NCBI RefSeq assembly: GCF_042675725.1
Contig: NZ_JBHTJN010000028.1
Location: forward strand, 1-64,000
Source of the DNA: Seminibacterium arietis
GTDB lineage: Bacteria; Pseudomonadota; Gammaproteobacteria; Enterobacterales; Pasteurellaceae
Reading direction: 5' to 3'
DNA: 64,000 nucleotides
Each line of letters begins with the position of its first letter. Within the stretch, counting starts at the first letter, position 1. The notes under the pieces were generated by a model that saw only the letters and a program-made list of their open reading frames with translations, was not told the origin of the DNA and ran no database searches. Below, one piece after another: positions 26,799 through 36,201 of the stretch. The position numbers and the translations under genes were made by a program.

Positions 26799-28244
26799 TT
26801 AAAAATCACTTAGTTGATAGTATAACCTAGTAAATTTTTCATGTTTTTGTTGGTATTCTTTATATTTTTCTTGGTGAGGTTGGTAAACAGCCACTAATGG
26901 TAAGGGCTGACAAAACTGTGCTATATCTTGTTTTGGATTGAGTGCAATTTGTGCTAGTTTTGCTGCACCCAATGCTGGACCGACATTGCCACCAGTGCGG
27001 TATTCAAGCGTTTTGCCACTTATATCTGCCAACAATTGACACCAATAAGTGCTTTTTGCTCCACCTCCAATTAATGAAATATTATTTGCTACTACACCAG
27101 TTTGGTGTAGTACTTCGATTCCGTCAGCTAAGGCAAAACTTACTCCCTCAATTACAGCTTTCGCAATACTTGCTTGATCATCATTATGAGTTAATCCCCA
27201 AAACACGCCTTTGGCATAAGGATCGTTATGTGGGGTTCTTTCTCCAGACAGATAAGGTAAAAAAATCGCTTCAGAATTAACCGCACTTTGTTCCGCTTGA
27301 CGGAATAGTGTTTGAATATCACCTATGCCAGTTACTTTTTTTACCCAATCTACTGCTGAAGCAGCACTTAAAATCACGGACATCAAATGCCAACGATCTG
27401 GTAATGCATGGCAAAAACTATGTACCGCTTTTTTTGGATTAGCGGTAAATTTATCAGTGACTACAAAATAAACACCAGATGTACCAAGTGATAACATTGC
27501 TTGTCCGCTTTGATATAATCCGACGCCAATGGCACCCGCCGCATTATCGCCCCCGCCCGCCACTACCGGCACTTCTTTCATTTTCCATTGTTGCGCCAAA
27601 CTTTTACGCAAATAACCGGTGATTTGATTGCCTTCAAACAGTTGTGGCATATTATCGATATCCAGCCCGCAAGCATGGAGTAAATCTTGGTTCCAATCCC
27701 GCTTGCCGACATCCAGCCACATGGTTCCGGACGCATCCGACATATCGGAGGCATATTCGCCGGTCATCAATAAACGTAAATAATCTTTGGGTAGCAGCAC
27801 TTTCGCCACTTGGTCGGCAAGGCGAGGTTGGTGTTTCGCCACCCATTTTAATTTCGGCGCAGTAAAGCCCGGCATCATCAGATTTCCGGTAATTTCGCGA
27901 CCGGTTGGTACCAATTGTTCCAACTCGGCGCATTCGGCAAAACTGCGTCCGTCATTCCATAAAATCGCGGGCGACAAGACTTGATCTGCGCTATCCAGCA
28001 AAGTGGCGCCATGCATTTGTCCGGTTAACCCGATCGCTTTTACTCGGCTAAGATCTTGTTGATTTGCCAACTCCAACATGGCAAGATTGGTCGCCTGCCA
28101 CCAGTCTTGCGGATGTTGTTCCGACCAAAGCGGCTGCGGACGAGAAATAGTAAGCGCGTGGCTTGCGGTGGCAAGAATATGTTGCTCCTCATCCAGCAAA
28201 ATCGCTTTGACACCGGATGTGCCTAAATCAATTCCGATATACAT
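26799..28244 (-). CDS. xylB: xylulokinase
   Basis: 481 residues, full length, FGGY family. Phosphorylates D-xylulose to xylulose 5-phosphate. The N-terminus MYIGIDLGTSGVKAILLDE is the phosphate-1 ATPase motif; AIGLTGQMHGATLLD holds the substrate-binding QMHG, AILWNDGRS follows, and the C-terminal half has VVAGGGDNAAGAIGVG with the catalytic Asp and SLIGGGAKSTYWCQLLADI. It reads in frame throughout. The N-terminal half (about 27530-28244) is clearly GC-richer than the rest: 60-base lines at 27541, 27661 and 27721 count 33, 34 and 29 G+C, against 21 in the line at 27061. This suggests a recombined segment. It is second in the xylAB operon. Confidence 0.97.
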   Translation of the reverse strand: MYIGIDLGTSGVKAILLDEEQHILATASHALTISRPQPLWSEQHPQDWWQATNLAMLELANQQDLSRVKAIGLTGQMHGATLLDSADQVLSPAILWNDGRSFAECAELEQLVPTGREITGNLMMPGFTAPKLKWVAKHQPRLADQVAKVLLPKDYLRLLMTGEYASDMSDASGTMWLDVGKRDWNQDLLHACGLDIDNMPQLFEGNQITGYLRKSLAQQWKMKEVPVVAGGGDNAAGAIGVGLYQSGQAMLSLGTSGVYFVVTDKFTANPKKAVHSFCHALPDRWHLMSVILSAASAVDWVKKVTGIGDIQTLFRQAEQSAVNSEAIFLPYLSGERTPHNDPYAKGVFWGLTHNDDQASIAKAVIEGVSFALADGIEVLHQTGVVANNISLIGGGAKSTYWCQLLADISGKTLEYRTGGNVGPALGAAKLAQIALNPKQDIAQFCQPLPLVAVYQPHQEKYKEYQQKHEKFTRLYYQLSDF

Positions 28245-28276
28245 AAAGGCTCCTTATTACCTCGTTCCTGATCACG

Positions 28277-28317
28277 AAAAGTGCGGTCAAATTTTTAAAA
28301 ATTCTCACCGCACTTTT
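28277..28317 (-). terminator. facing uptake signals between xylA and xylB
   Basis: AAAAGTGCGGT (28277-28287) pairs with ACCGCACTTTT (28307-28317) around 19 bases. It lies between two genes of one operon, so it can be a partial terminator that lowers xylB relative to xylA, or an RNA stabiliser at the xylA end. Confidence 0.6.
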
Positions 28318-28321
28318 AAGA

Positions 28322-29635
28322 TTAACGATAGATATAATGATTGACAATATTTTCAAGATATTCTTGTTGTCCTGAAACCGGTTGCGGATCTAAATTTTCC
28401 GCCACTTTTGCCAACGCTTCAAGTGATGATTGACCGCTTAAAATTTGTTGACCTAATTCACTACTCCAGCCTGCATAACGCTGTTCAACGATCTTCTCTA
28501 AAGTTTTATCTTCAAGTAATTTCGCGGCACGTTTTAATGACAACGCAAGTACATCAATGGCTCCAATATGACCGTGGAAAAGATCATAAGGATCGGTGCT
28601 TTGACGACGGACTTTTGCATCAAAGTTGAAACCGCCAGTTGTAAAGCCACCAGCTTTTAAAATTTCATAAAGTACAAGCGTATTTTCTTCTACACTATTC
28701 GGGAATTGGTCAGTATCCCAACCTAATTGCGGATCGCCACGGTTTGCATCAATAGAACCCAAAATATCAAGTGCCGCAGCAGTTGCAACTTCGTGTTGGA
28801 AAGTATGACCTGCTAATGTTGCGTGATTAGCCTCAATATTTACTTTAATTTCTTTTTCCAAACCAAATTGTTTTAAGAAACCATAAACGGTGGCAACATC
28901 ATAATCATATTGATGTTTTGTTGGCTCTTGCGGTTTCGGCTCAATCAACAACGTGCCTTTAAAGCCGATTTTATGTTTATGTTCCACCACCATTTGCATA
29001 AAACGACCAATTTGCTCCCGTTCACGACGTAAATCCGTATTAAGTAAAGTTTCATAACCTTCACGTCCACCCCAAAGCACATAGTTTTCCCCCCCTAAAC
29101 GCTTGGTTGCATTCATGGCATTGAATACTTGTGCGGCAGCTCGCACAAAAATTTCTGGATTGGGGGTTGTTGCTGCACCTGACATATAACGTGGATTACT
29201 AAAGCAGTTCGCTGTTCCCCATAACAATTTTACGCCAGTTTCCGCTTGTTTTTGTGCTAAAAGATCCACAATTGTATTAAAATTTTTCATATATTCTACG
29301 TAAGAGTTCCCTTCTGGAGCGATATCTACATCATGGAAACAATAATATGGCACGCCTAATTTTTGCAAGAATTCAAAGGCAATTTCCGCTTTTTGTTTTG
29401 CCGCCTCTAACGGATTGGAGACTTTTTGCCAGCTACGGTTAAGCGATCCGACCCCAAACATATCATTGCCTTCCCAACAAAAAGTATGCCAATAACATAC
29501 TGCTAAACGCAGATGTTCTTCCATGGTTTTACCTAAAATCACTTCTTGTGGATTGTAATGTTTAAACGCAAACGGATTGGTTGAATTTGCACCTTCATAT
29601 TGTACTTTTCCTATTTTGTTGAAATAGTTAGACAT
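28322..29635 (-). CDS. xylA: xylose isomerase
   Basis: 437 residues, class II size. Interconverts D-xylose and D-xylulose with two divalent metals. Motifs: VCYWHTFCWEGNDMFG, YYCFHDVDIAPEG with catalytic His and Asp, YVLWGGREGYETLLNTD (the WGGREG signature), LLIEPKPQEPTKHQYDYD with metal-binding Glu, KVNIEANHATLAGHTFQHE, and DANRGDPQLGWDTDQFPN with metal ligands. All present. It heads the minus-strand xylAB operon and shares a 249-base control region with divergent xylFGH. Confidence 0.98.
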   Translation of the reverse strand: MSNYFNKIGKVQYEGANSTNPFAFKHYNPQEVILGKTMEEHLRLAVCYWHTFCWEGNDMFGVGSLNRSWQKVSNPLEAAKQKAEIAFEFLQKLGVPYYCFHDVDIAPEGNSYVEYMKNFNTIVDLLAQKQAETGVKLLWGTANCFSNPRYMSGAATTPNPEIFVRAAAQVFNAMNATKRLGGENYVLWGGREGYETLLNTDLRREREQIGRFMQMVVEHKHKIGFKGTLLIEPKPQEPTKHQYDYDVATVYGFLKQFGLEKEIKVNIEANHATLAGHTFQHEVATAAALDILGSIDANRGDPQLGWDTDQFPNSVEENTLVLYEILKAGGFTTGGFNFDAKVRRQSTDPYDLFHGHIGAIDVLALSLKRAAKLLEDKTLEKIVEQRYAGWSSELGQQILSGQSSLEALAKVAENLDPQPVSGQQEYLENIVNHYIYR

Positions 29636-29884
29636 AGTTCATTCTCCTCTATGTAGTAAATACTGAAATCCATAGCATAATGACGAAAACTACAAATGCC
29701 TTCAATTACGATATTTCGTTTTTCAATTTAGATTATTAGTTAATGTGTATCAGATCACAAAAGTGAGAAAACGTAATACTATTATGAAATCTAATAATTG
29801 AACTATTCAATTAAGGAATGTAAATTCTGAGGCGAGCAAAAAGTTATCGCTCAATAATCTTTATTAAATTCATTGAGGTGAACT
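29636..29884. promoter_or_regulatory. xylA-xylF control region with CRP site
   Basis: TGTGT-ATCAGA-TCACA at 29744-29759 (22-base site about 29741-29762) matches the standard CRP site TGTGA-N6-TCACA with one mismatch, so glucose repression of both operons is expected. ACGATATTTCGT at about 29708-29719 is a near-palindrome and, with TGACGAAAACT at about 29681-29691, is a candidate for XylR binding; that part is inference. TATTAT about 70 bases before xylF could be its -10. Confidence 0.65.
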
Positions 29885-30886
29885 ATGAAAATCAAATCAA
29901 CCTTATTAGCAGTTACAGTAGCAACACTAATGTTTTTTGGACAATCTGTTGTTGCAAAAGATCTTAAAATAGGTATGTCTATTGATGATTTACGTTTGGA
30001 ACGTTGGCAAAAAGACCGTGATATTTTCGTTAAAAAAGCGGAAACTCTTGGTGCAAAAGTTTTTGTTCAATCAGCGAATGGTGACGCTACTGCACAAATT
30101 TCTCAGATTGAGAATATGTTGAATAAAGATATTGATGTGCTTGTTATTATTCCTTTTAATGGTGAAGTATTAAGCAATGTGATTTCAGAAGCGAAAAAAG
30201 ACGGTGTAAAAGTGTTAGCATACGACCGCTTAATTAACAACGCTGATATTGATTTCTATGTTTCATTTGATAATGAAAAAGTTGGTGAATTACAAGCTAA
30301 AACGATTATTGAGCAAAAACCAGAAGGTAACTATTTTTTAATGGGTGGATCTCCTGTGGATAACAATGCAAAATTGTTCCGAAAAGGGCAAATGAAAGTG
30401 TTACAACCTTTAATTGATAGTGGCAAAATAAAGGTAGTTGGCGATCAATGGGTAGATAGTTGGTTAGCGGAGAAAGCCTTGCAAATTATGGAAAATGCTC
30501 TGACAGCTAACAAAAACAATATTGACGCAGTAGTCGCTTCTAATGACGCCACTGCAGGCGGTGCTATTCAAGCCCTTACTGCTCAAGGTTTATCTGGCAA
30601 AGTGGCTATTTCTGGGCAAGATGCTGACTTAGCAGCGATTAAACGTATTGTGGATGGTACACAAACTATGACTGTGTATAAACCTATCACTAACTTAGCG
30701 GATAAAGCAGCGGAAATTGCAGTGGCATTAGGTAAAAAAGGTGAATTAACCTCCAACGCGAAACTGTATAATGGTATGAAGGAGGTGCCGTCTTTCTTAT
30801 TAGATCCTATTGTAGTGACAAAAGACAATATTGACAGCACCGTGATCAAAGACGGCTTCCACAGCAAAGAGGCAGTGTATAAATAA
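29885..30886 (+). CDS. xylF: D-xylose-binding periplasmic protein
   Basis: 333 residues. Signal peptide MKIKSTLLAVTVATLMFFGQSVVAK, then a sugar-binding type 1 periplasmic domain: LKIGMSIDDLRLERWQKDRDIF, DVLVIIPFNGEVL, VKVLAYDRLINNADIDFYVSFDN, a set typical of E. coli XylF. It delivers xylose to XylH-XylG. Ribosome site GAGGTG precedes the ATG. It is the first gene of xylFGH. A stem of facing uptake signals follows it, which may protect its mRNA and give the excess of binding protein that ABC importers need. Confidence 0.96.
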   Translation: MKIKSTLLAVTVATLMFFGQSVVAKDLKIGMSIDDLRLERWQKDRDIFVKKAETLGAKVFVQSANGDATAQISQIENMLNKDIDVLVIIPFNGEVLSNVISEAKKDGVKVLAYDRLINNADIDFYVSFDNEKVGELQAKTIIEQKPEGNYFLMGGSPVDNNAKLFRKGQMKVLQPLIDSGKIKVVGDQWVDSWLAEKALQIMENALTANKNNIDAVVASNDATAGGAIQALTAQGLSGKVAISGQDADLAAIKRIVDGTQTMTVYKPITNLADKAAEIAVALGKKGELTSNAKLYNGMKEVPSFLLDPIVVTKDNIDSTVIKDGFHSKEAVYK

Positions 30887-30898
30887 GTTGTGATTAGC

Positions 30899-30926
30899 AA
30901 AGTGCGGTGAATTTTGACCGCACTTT
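30899..30926 (+). repeat. facing uptake signals between xylF and xylG
   Basis: AAAGTGCGGT (30899-30908) pairs with ACCGCACTTT (30917-30926) around 8 bases, 13 bases after the xylF stop and just before the xylG ribosome site. There is only a short T-run. Likely an RNA stabiliser or leaky terminator in the operon. Confidence 0.65.
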
Positions 30927-30954
30927 TAGCAAATATCAAAGGGAGATTGTGATC

Positions 30955-32469
30955 ATGGTGCAATTATTGGAAATGAAGAATATCACTAAGAAATTTGGCG
31001 ATGTTACCGCATTGAATGCAATTTCAATTTCTTTGGCAAGGGGTGAAATTCTTTCTTTATGTGGCGAAAACGGTTCGGGAAAGTCCACTTTAATGAAGGT
31101 ACTTTGTGGTATTTATCCAGTAGGAGATTATGAAGGTGATATTTATTTTGCTGGTGAAAAATTGCTAGCAAAAAATATTAGAGAGACTGAAGCAAAAGGG
31201 ATTTCTATTATTCATCAAGAATTAACTTTGGTGAAAAATATGACTGTGTTGGAAAACATGTTTTTAGGCAATGAAATCACTCAAGTTGGTTTGACTAACG
31301 ATAACGAAATGTATCTGCGTTGCAAAACTTTATTAGAACAAGTGCAGTTGGATATTGACCCGAATACCAAAGTAGCGGAATTAGGTTTAGGGCAGCAACA
31401 GTTAGTGGAAATTGCCAAAGCCTTAAACAAACAAGTGCGTTTATTGATTTTAGATGAACCGACCGCATCTTTGACAGAAAAAGAAACCGCTATTCTGCTT
31501 GAGCTAGTTAAAGACCTAAAAGCACATAATATTGCCTGTATTTACATTTCCCATAAATTGAACGAAGTAAAAGCCATTTCTGATCAAATTTGCGTGATTC
31601 GTGACGGCGAGCATATTGGTACACGCTCAGCTACTAGCATGAGCGAAGATGATATTATAACTATGATGGTGGGGCGTGAAATTACCTCACTTTATCCACA
31701 TGAACCTCACTATATTGGCGAAGAAATTTTACGGATTGAAAAGTTAACCGCATGGCACCCAACCAATACTCATATTAAACGGGTGGATAATGCCTCTTTT
31801 TATTTGCGTCAAGGCGAAATTTTAGGAGTTGCAGGTTTGGTTGGTTCTGGGCGAACTGAAATGGCACAATGTCTGTTTGGATCTTATCAAGGGAAACGCC
31901 AAGGCGAGATTTTTATTCGTAATCAAAAAGTGAACATCAACAATTGTGCGGATGCCATTGCACAACAAATTGTGATGGTGCCAGAAGATCGTAAAAAACA
32001 CGGTATCGTGCCGATCATGGGCGTAGGCAAAAATATTACCTTGTCTGCTTTGCCACAATTTTGTTTCGGCAAGAAAGTGATTAATGAACCTTTGGAACAA
32101 ACCATTATTCAGCAATCTATTGACAAGCTGAAAGTGAAAACATCGTCACCAGAATTAGCTATCGGGCGGTTAAGTGGCGGTAATCAGCAAAAAGCTATTT
32201 TAGCTAAATGTTTGTTGCTAAATCCGCACATTTTAATTTTAGATGAGCCGACTCGAGGAATTGATGTGAGGGCGAAATACGAAATTTATAAATTAATTAA
32301 CCAGCTTGCTCAACAAGGCTTGGCGGTGATCGTGATTTCATCAGAATTACCTGAAGTGTTAGGTATCAGCGACAGAGTGCTTGTGATGCATCAAGGTAAA
32401 ATTAAGGCTGATTTAATCAATCATAATTTAACTCAAGAACAAGTGATGGAAGCCGCACTTAAGGAATGA
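30955..32469 (+). CDS. xylG: xylose ABC transporter, double ATPase subunit
   Basis: 504 residues from ATG 30955, preceded by GGGAG at 30941-30945; an earlier ATG at 30907 lies inside the uptake-signal hairpin and is unlikely. Two fused ATPase domains: first with Walker A SLCGENGSGKSTLMKVL, signature LGLGQQQLVEIAKAL, Walker B LLILDEPTASL; second with the degenerate P-loop VAGLVGSGRTEMAQCLFG, signature RLSGGNQQKAILAKCLL and Walker B LILDEPTRGIDV. This asymmetric pair is standard for sugar importers of the RbsA/XylG family. It energises xylose uptake through XylH. Confidence 0.96.
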   Translation: MVQLLEMKNITKKFGDVTALNAISISLARGEILSLCGENGSGKSTLMKVLCGIYPVGDYEGDIYFAGEKLLAKNIRETEAKGISIIHQELTLVKNMTVLENMFLGNEITQVGLTNDNEMYLRCKTLLEQVQLDIDPNTKVAELGLGQQQLVEIAKALNKQVRLLILDEPTASLTEKETAILLELVKDLKAHNIACIYISHKLNEVKAISDQICVIRDGEHIGTRSATSMSEDDIITMMVGREITSLYPHEPHYIGEEILRIEKLTAWHPTNTHIKRVDNASFYLRQGEILGVAGLVGSGRTEMAQCLFGSYQGKRQGEIFIRNQKVNINNCADAIAQQIVMVPEDRKKHGIVPIMGVGKNITLSALPQFCFGKKVINEPLEQTIIQQSIDKLKVKTSSPELAIGRLSGGNQQKAILAKCLLLNPHILILDEPTRGIDVRAKYEIYKLINQLAQQGLAVIVISSELPEVLGISDRVLVMHQGKIKADLINHNLTQEQVMEAALKE

Positions 32470-32472
32470 CTC

Positions 32473-33600
32473 ATGAATAAGTTTAAATCAATCAATTTAC
32501 AAATGCATATTATGTTAATTGCTATTATCGTTATTATGGCTTTTTTTTATTTTGCTACTGATGGCGGGTATTTAAGTGCGAGAAATATCTCTAACTTGCT
32601 ACGTCAAACTTCTATTACTGGAATTTTAGCGATTGGTATGGTTTTTGTGATTATTTCTGCAGAAATTGACTTATCTGTAGGGTCTATAATGGGCTTACTC
32701 GGTGGATTTGCAGCGATTACGAATGTTTGGTGGGGCTGGCCATTATCACTTACGATTGTTGTTACTTTAGTATTAGGTTTAATGCTAGGTGCGTGGAATG
32801 GTTGGTGGGTTGCTTATCAAAAAGTACCATCTTTTATTGTCACGCTTGCAGGGATGCTTGCTTTTCGAGGTATTTTAGTTGGCTTAACTAATGGAACAAC
32901 AGTTTCCCCTATTAGTCAAGATATGATTATCCTTGGTCAAGGGTATCTTTCTAATACTGTTGGAATGCTATTAGGCACAATTGGAATGTTCTGCTTCATT
33001 CTTTGGGGAAGTTATCAACGTAAAATTCGGCAACATCTCAATTTAACAACTCCAAATATAGGCAAAGAAATAATTAAGTACGGTTTGGTAGCGATTGTGG
33101 TATTAAGTGCAATTTATTTGCTGAATGATTACCGTGGTGTACCTTTCCCCGTTTTATTACTAGCTATACTTGCTATTGCAGGCACATTTATCGCACGGAA
33201 AACCGCTTTTGGTCGCCATATTTATGCGATTGGTGGAAACATTGATGCTGCACGTTTATCTGGTATCGCAGTAGAACAAGTCAAATTAATGATTTTTGCG
33301 ATTAACGGGTTGCTTGTTGCTGTTGCTGGGTTGATCTTAAGTTCACGTTTAGGTGCAGGAGCACCTTCAGCAGGGCAAAATGCTGAACTTGATGCTATAG
33401 CTGCTTGTGTTATTGGTGGGGCAAGTTTAGCTGGTGGTATTGGTACTATCTATGGCGTAGTGATCGGAGCGTTTATCATTGCATTACTTGATAATGGAAT
33501 GAGTATGCTTGATGTTCCTACTTTTTGGCAATATATTGTAAAAGGTGCTATTTTACTCCTTGCTGTATGGGTAGATAACATGAATAAGAAAAAAAATTAG
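32473..33600 (+). CDS. xylH: xylose ABC transporter, permease
   Basis: 375 residues, about ten membrane segments. RbsC/XylH-type permease with the typical LSVGSIMGLLGGFAAI early segment and GGASLAGGIGTIYGVVIGAFIIALLDNGMSML near the end, the region that contacts the ATPase. It starts 3 bases after the xylG stop, so it is tightly coupled. It ends at a strong terminator. It imports D-xylose with XylF and XylG. Confidence 0.96.
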   Translation: MNKFKSINLQMHIMLIAIIVIMAFFYFATDGGYLSARNISNLLRQTSITGILAIGMVFVIISAEIDLSVGSIMGLLGGFAAITNVWWGWPLSLTIVVTLVLGLMLGAWNGWWVAYQKVPSFIVTLAGMLAFRGILVGLTNGTTVSPISQDMIILGQGYLSNTVGMLLGTIGMFCFILWGSYQRKIRQHLNLTTPNIGKEIIKYGLVAIVVLSAIYLLNDYRGVPFPVLLLAILAIAGTFIARKTAFGRHIYAIGGNIDAARLSGIAVEQVKLMIFAINGLLVAVAGLILSSRLGAGAPSAGQNAELDAIAACVIGGASLAGGIGTIYGVVIGAFIIALLDNGMSMLDVPTFWQYIVKGAILLLAVWVDNMNKKKN

Positions 33601-33611
33601 ATTAGATTGAA

Positions 33612-33663
33612 AAGTGATCAGATTTTTACAAACTATTGTAATAATCTGGTCACTTGTTTTTTT
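33612..33663 (+). terminator. xylFGH terminator
   Basis: 13 bases AAGTGATCAGATT (33612-33624) pair with AATCTGGTCACTT (33643-33655), one G-U, around 18 bases, followed by GTTTTTTTAT. It separates xylH from xylR, so xylR has its own promoter in 33664-33804 or depends on readthrough. Confidence 0.85.
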
Positions 33664-33804
33664 ATAAAGAAATTATTGACTTTCCTTTTTATTTATGATT
33701 TTTTACCGTATTAGTAGTTTCATTGGGGTATGTATTACTTTAATAGTTTTATATCGTTGGAATTATATCGGCTAATTATAGTTTGATAAAAAGAGGGGAT
33801 ACAC

Positions 33805-34965
33805 ATGGATCAACGATTTAAAGTAGCGTTGTTATTTAATGCAAATAAAATTTATGACCGTGGTGTTATCGAAGGAATCGGACAATATATTCAAGCCTCA
33901 CAATGTCTGTGGGATATTTTTATGGAAGATGAATTTATCTACCATAGTGATACTATCAAAAATTTATCTATTGATGGCATTATTGCGGATTACGATGACC
34001 CTGAGACCATTGAACTGCTCGAAACTATTGAAGTTCCGATCATTGGTGTAGGTAGCTCTTATCAAAATCTTTCAGACTATCCTAATGTTCCTTATATTGC
34101 CACTGATAATAATGCCTTAGTTGAAAAAGCTTTTTTGCATCTTAAACAAAAAGGTATTAATCAATTTGCTTTCTATGGTTATCCTACTGAACAGAAAAAA
34201 CATTGGTCAGTGGAGCGTTTAAACGCCTTTATTCAATTAATGGAAAAGTACGAACACAAACCAAATTTTTACTTAGGCGATCAAATTCATTCTTACAATT
34301 GGGGAATCTCACAAGAAAAACTTTGCAATTGGATTAAAACGTTACCTGTTCATACTGGTATTATTGCAGTTACAGATGCTCGTGCAAGACATTTATTACA
34401 AGCGTGTGAATACTTAAAAATTGCTGTACCAGATCAACTTTGTATCATTGGTATTGATAACGAAGAATTGATTCAATACTTATCTCGTGTTTCCCTTTCT
34501 TCTGTAGTGCAAGGTACCAAACAAATTGGTTGCCAAGCTGCAAAATTGTTGCATAAACGCTTGCTTGGTCAATCAGTTCCCAATAAACCTATTTTAGTTC
34601 AACCAGTTAAAATTGAAGAACGGCGATCAACAGATTATCGTTCTTTATTGGATCCACTTGTTATCCAAGCAATGCATTTTATTCGCAATCATGCAACACA
34701 AGGGATTAAAACTGAACAAGTTTTAGATCACCTACGAGTTTCTCGTTCTAACTTGGAACAACGATTTAAAGAAGAAATGAATAAAACTATCCACCAAGTT
34801 ATTCATGAAGAAAAATTGGCACGAGCTAAACAATTATTACATTTTACTAATTTGCCAATTCAAGAAATTGTTGAAGTCTGTGGTTATCCATCGCTACAAT
34901 ATTTTTATGCGGTATTTAAAAAAGAATTAAATCTTACTCCGAAATCGTTTCGAGACAAAAGATAA
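33805..34965 (+). CDS. xylR: xylose operon activator, AraC-type
   Basis: 386 residues. The N-terminal two thirds is a periplasmic-binding-protein-like sensor (RFKVALLFNANKIYDRGVIEGIGQYIQ, VYFDDNNALVEKAFLHL-like ATDNNALVEKAFLHLKQKG, ITGIIAVTDARARHLL, IIGIDNEELIQYLSRVSLSSV); the last about 100 residues are an AraC-type double helix-turn-helix (LDHLRVSRSNLEQRFKEEMNKTIHQVIHEEKLARAKQLL and QEIVEVCGYPSLQYFYAVFKKELNLTPKSFR). This is the XylR layout, unlike classic AraC. It should bind xylose and activate both xyl operons at 29636-29884. Ribosome site GAGGGG precedes the ATG. Confidence 0.95.
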   Translation: MDQRFKVALLFNANKIYDRGVIEGIGQYIQASQCLWDIFMEDEFIYHSDTIKNLSIDGIIADYDDPETIELLETIEVPIIGVGSSYQNLSDYPNVPYIATDNNALVEKAFLHLKQKGINQFAFYGYPTEQKKHWSVERLNAFIQLMEKYEHKPNFYLGDQIHSYNWGISQEKLCNWIKTLPVHTGIIAVTDARARHLLQACEYLKIAVPDQLCIIGIDNEELIQYLSRVSLSSVVQGTKQIGCQAAKLLHKRLLGQSVPNKPILVQPVKIEERRSTDYRSLLDPLVIQAMHFIRNHATQGIKTEQVLDHLRVSRSNLEQRFKEEMNKTIHQVIHEEKLARAKQLLHFTNLPIQEIVEVCGYPSLQYFYAVFKKELNLTPKSFRDKR

Positions 34966-35065
34966 GATTACTACAATATATTTTTTAATTTCTTTTTCCA
35001 GAGAGTGATATTCAACAATAGCCACTGCTTTAGTATCTTTGATTACACAATAGTCTTTCTATTTT

Positions 35066-36115
35066 TTATAAGAATCCAATTTGTTTCATTTTATAAATAA
35101 CATCTTGAGTTTGGATTTGAGCCATTAAATTTTTTCCTTTTAATTTTGTTGCCCAAGGAAGTTCAATTGACGGCTTATTGAATTCTTTAATCACGTTTTG
35201 TTCATAAACTGAGATTATATTTTGTAGCTGGCAATACGCACCAGTACGTAGAGGATTATGATAGGCATATAATCCAATCACAGTTGTTTTTTGTGCATTC
35301 GCTATATGTAAAGGACCACTATCGGGTGCGATAACTAAATCGACCAAGCTAATAAGTGCGGTCAATTCTTGAAGAGTTGTTTTGCCACAAGCGTTTTTAG
35401 GAATAAAGTTACATGAATCAATAATCTGTTGTACTGTTTTCATTTCTCGTGATGACGGCGAACCGCAAAATATGACATTGATTTGTTGTTGATGAGCTAA
35501 GTTTGCAATTTCGGCGTAGCGTTCTGGTAACCAATCTTTCTCTGCTTTGCTAGAACAGGGAGAAATGAGCAAATTCTTACATTTCGGGTTTAAGTAAACC
35601 TTCATTTTTTCTTTGTCTGCTTCCTGTGTAGCTAGATCCCAGCTCAAATTATTTACTGGTACACCTAAAAATTTGGCAAACTCAATAAAACCATCTAGTA
35701 CGTGAAGTTGTTCAGGATCTGAAATTTGCTGATTTACAAACAGTGATTGCCATTCTCTAGAGCGTTTTTTACCAAAACCTATTTTATATTTTGCTTTAAT
35801 GCCAAGTGATAAGATAGATGCTCGTATTGCAGTTTGCATATTCAACAAAGCATCAAATTTTTTTCTTTTTAGGCTCTTCCACAAATTCCATATTCCTTTC
35901 CAACCGCTCTTTTTATCGTAGATGACAAAATTTATACCGTTAACGTGTTGCAGAAGCTGATATTCTACTTTACCGATAATCCATGTGATTTCTGTTTGTG
36001 GCCAATAACGTTGAATTTGCTGTACAACTGCCAATACATTACAAACATCACCAATTGCGGATAGGCGTAAAATACATAAAGATTCTGGTGGCTGCTGTGA
36101 AGAAAAAAGGCTCAT
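35066..36115 (-). CDS. opsX: lipopolysaccharide heptosyltransferase I, OpsX-type
   Basis: 349 residues, glycosyltransferase family 9. Adds the first L-glycero-D-manno-heptose to Kdo of the lipopolysaccharide inner core, at the cytoplasmic face of the inner membrane. Motifs: LCILRLSAIGDVCNVLAVVQQIQ with the acidic residue Asp23 in the active site, and the nucleotide-sugar region DLVIAPDSGPLHIANA with KTTVIGLYAYHNPLRTGAY. The divergent neighbour is a Kdo kinase, which is the H. influenzae arrangement, where OpsX prefers a phosphorylated single Kdo as acceptor. Ribosome site AGGAAA precedes the ATG. Distinguishing it from WaaF rests mainly on that neighbour. Confidence 0.86.
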   Translation of the reverse strand: MSLFSSQQPPESLCILRLSAIGDVCNVLAVVQQIQRYWPQTEITWIIGKVEYQLLQHVNGINFVIYDKKSGWKGIWNLWKSLKRKKFDALLNMQTAIRASILSLGIKAKYKIGFGKKRSREWQSLFVNQQISDPEQLHVLDGFIEFAKFLGVPVNNLSWDLATQEADKEKMKVYLNPKCKNLLISPCSSKAEKDWLPERYAEIANLAHQQQINVIFCGSPSSREMKTVQQIIDSCNFIPKNACGKTTLQELTALISLVDLVIAPDSGPLHIANAQKTTVIGLYAYHNPLRTGAYCQLQNIISVYEQNVIKEFNKPSIELPWATKLKGKNLMAQIQTQDVIYKMKQIGFL

Positions 36116-36201
36116 AATGTTTCCTGTTCACTAATAAATAGTGGCATTGTGATGATTTTTAAGTAGAATATTTTTATTATTCTATAAGAAATTAATCCAA
36201 C

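Noticed and set aside
27644..27984. Several extra open frames in both strands of the GC-rich xylB block
   Set aside because: High GC removes stop codons; the proteins are Arg/Cys/Ser-rich with no motif, while xylB itself is intact.
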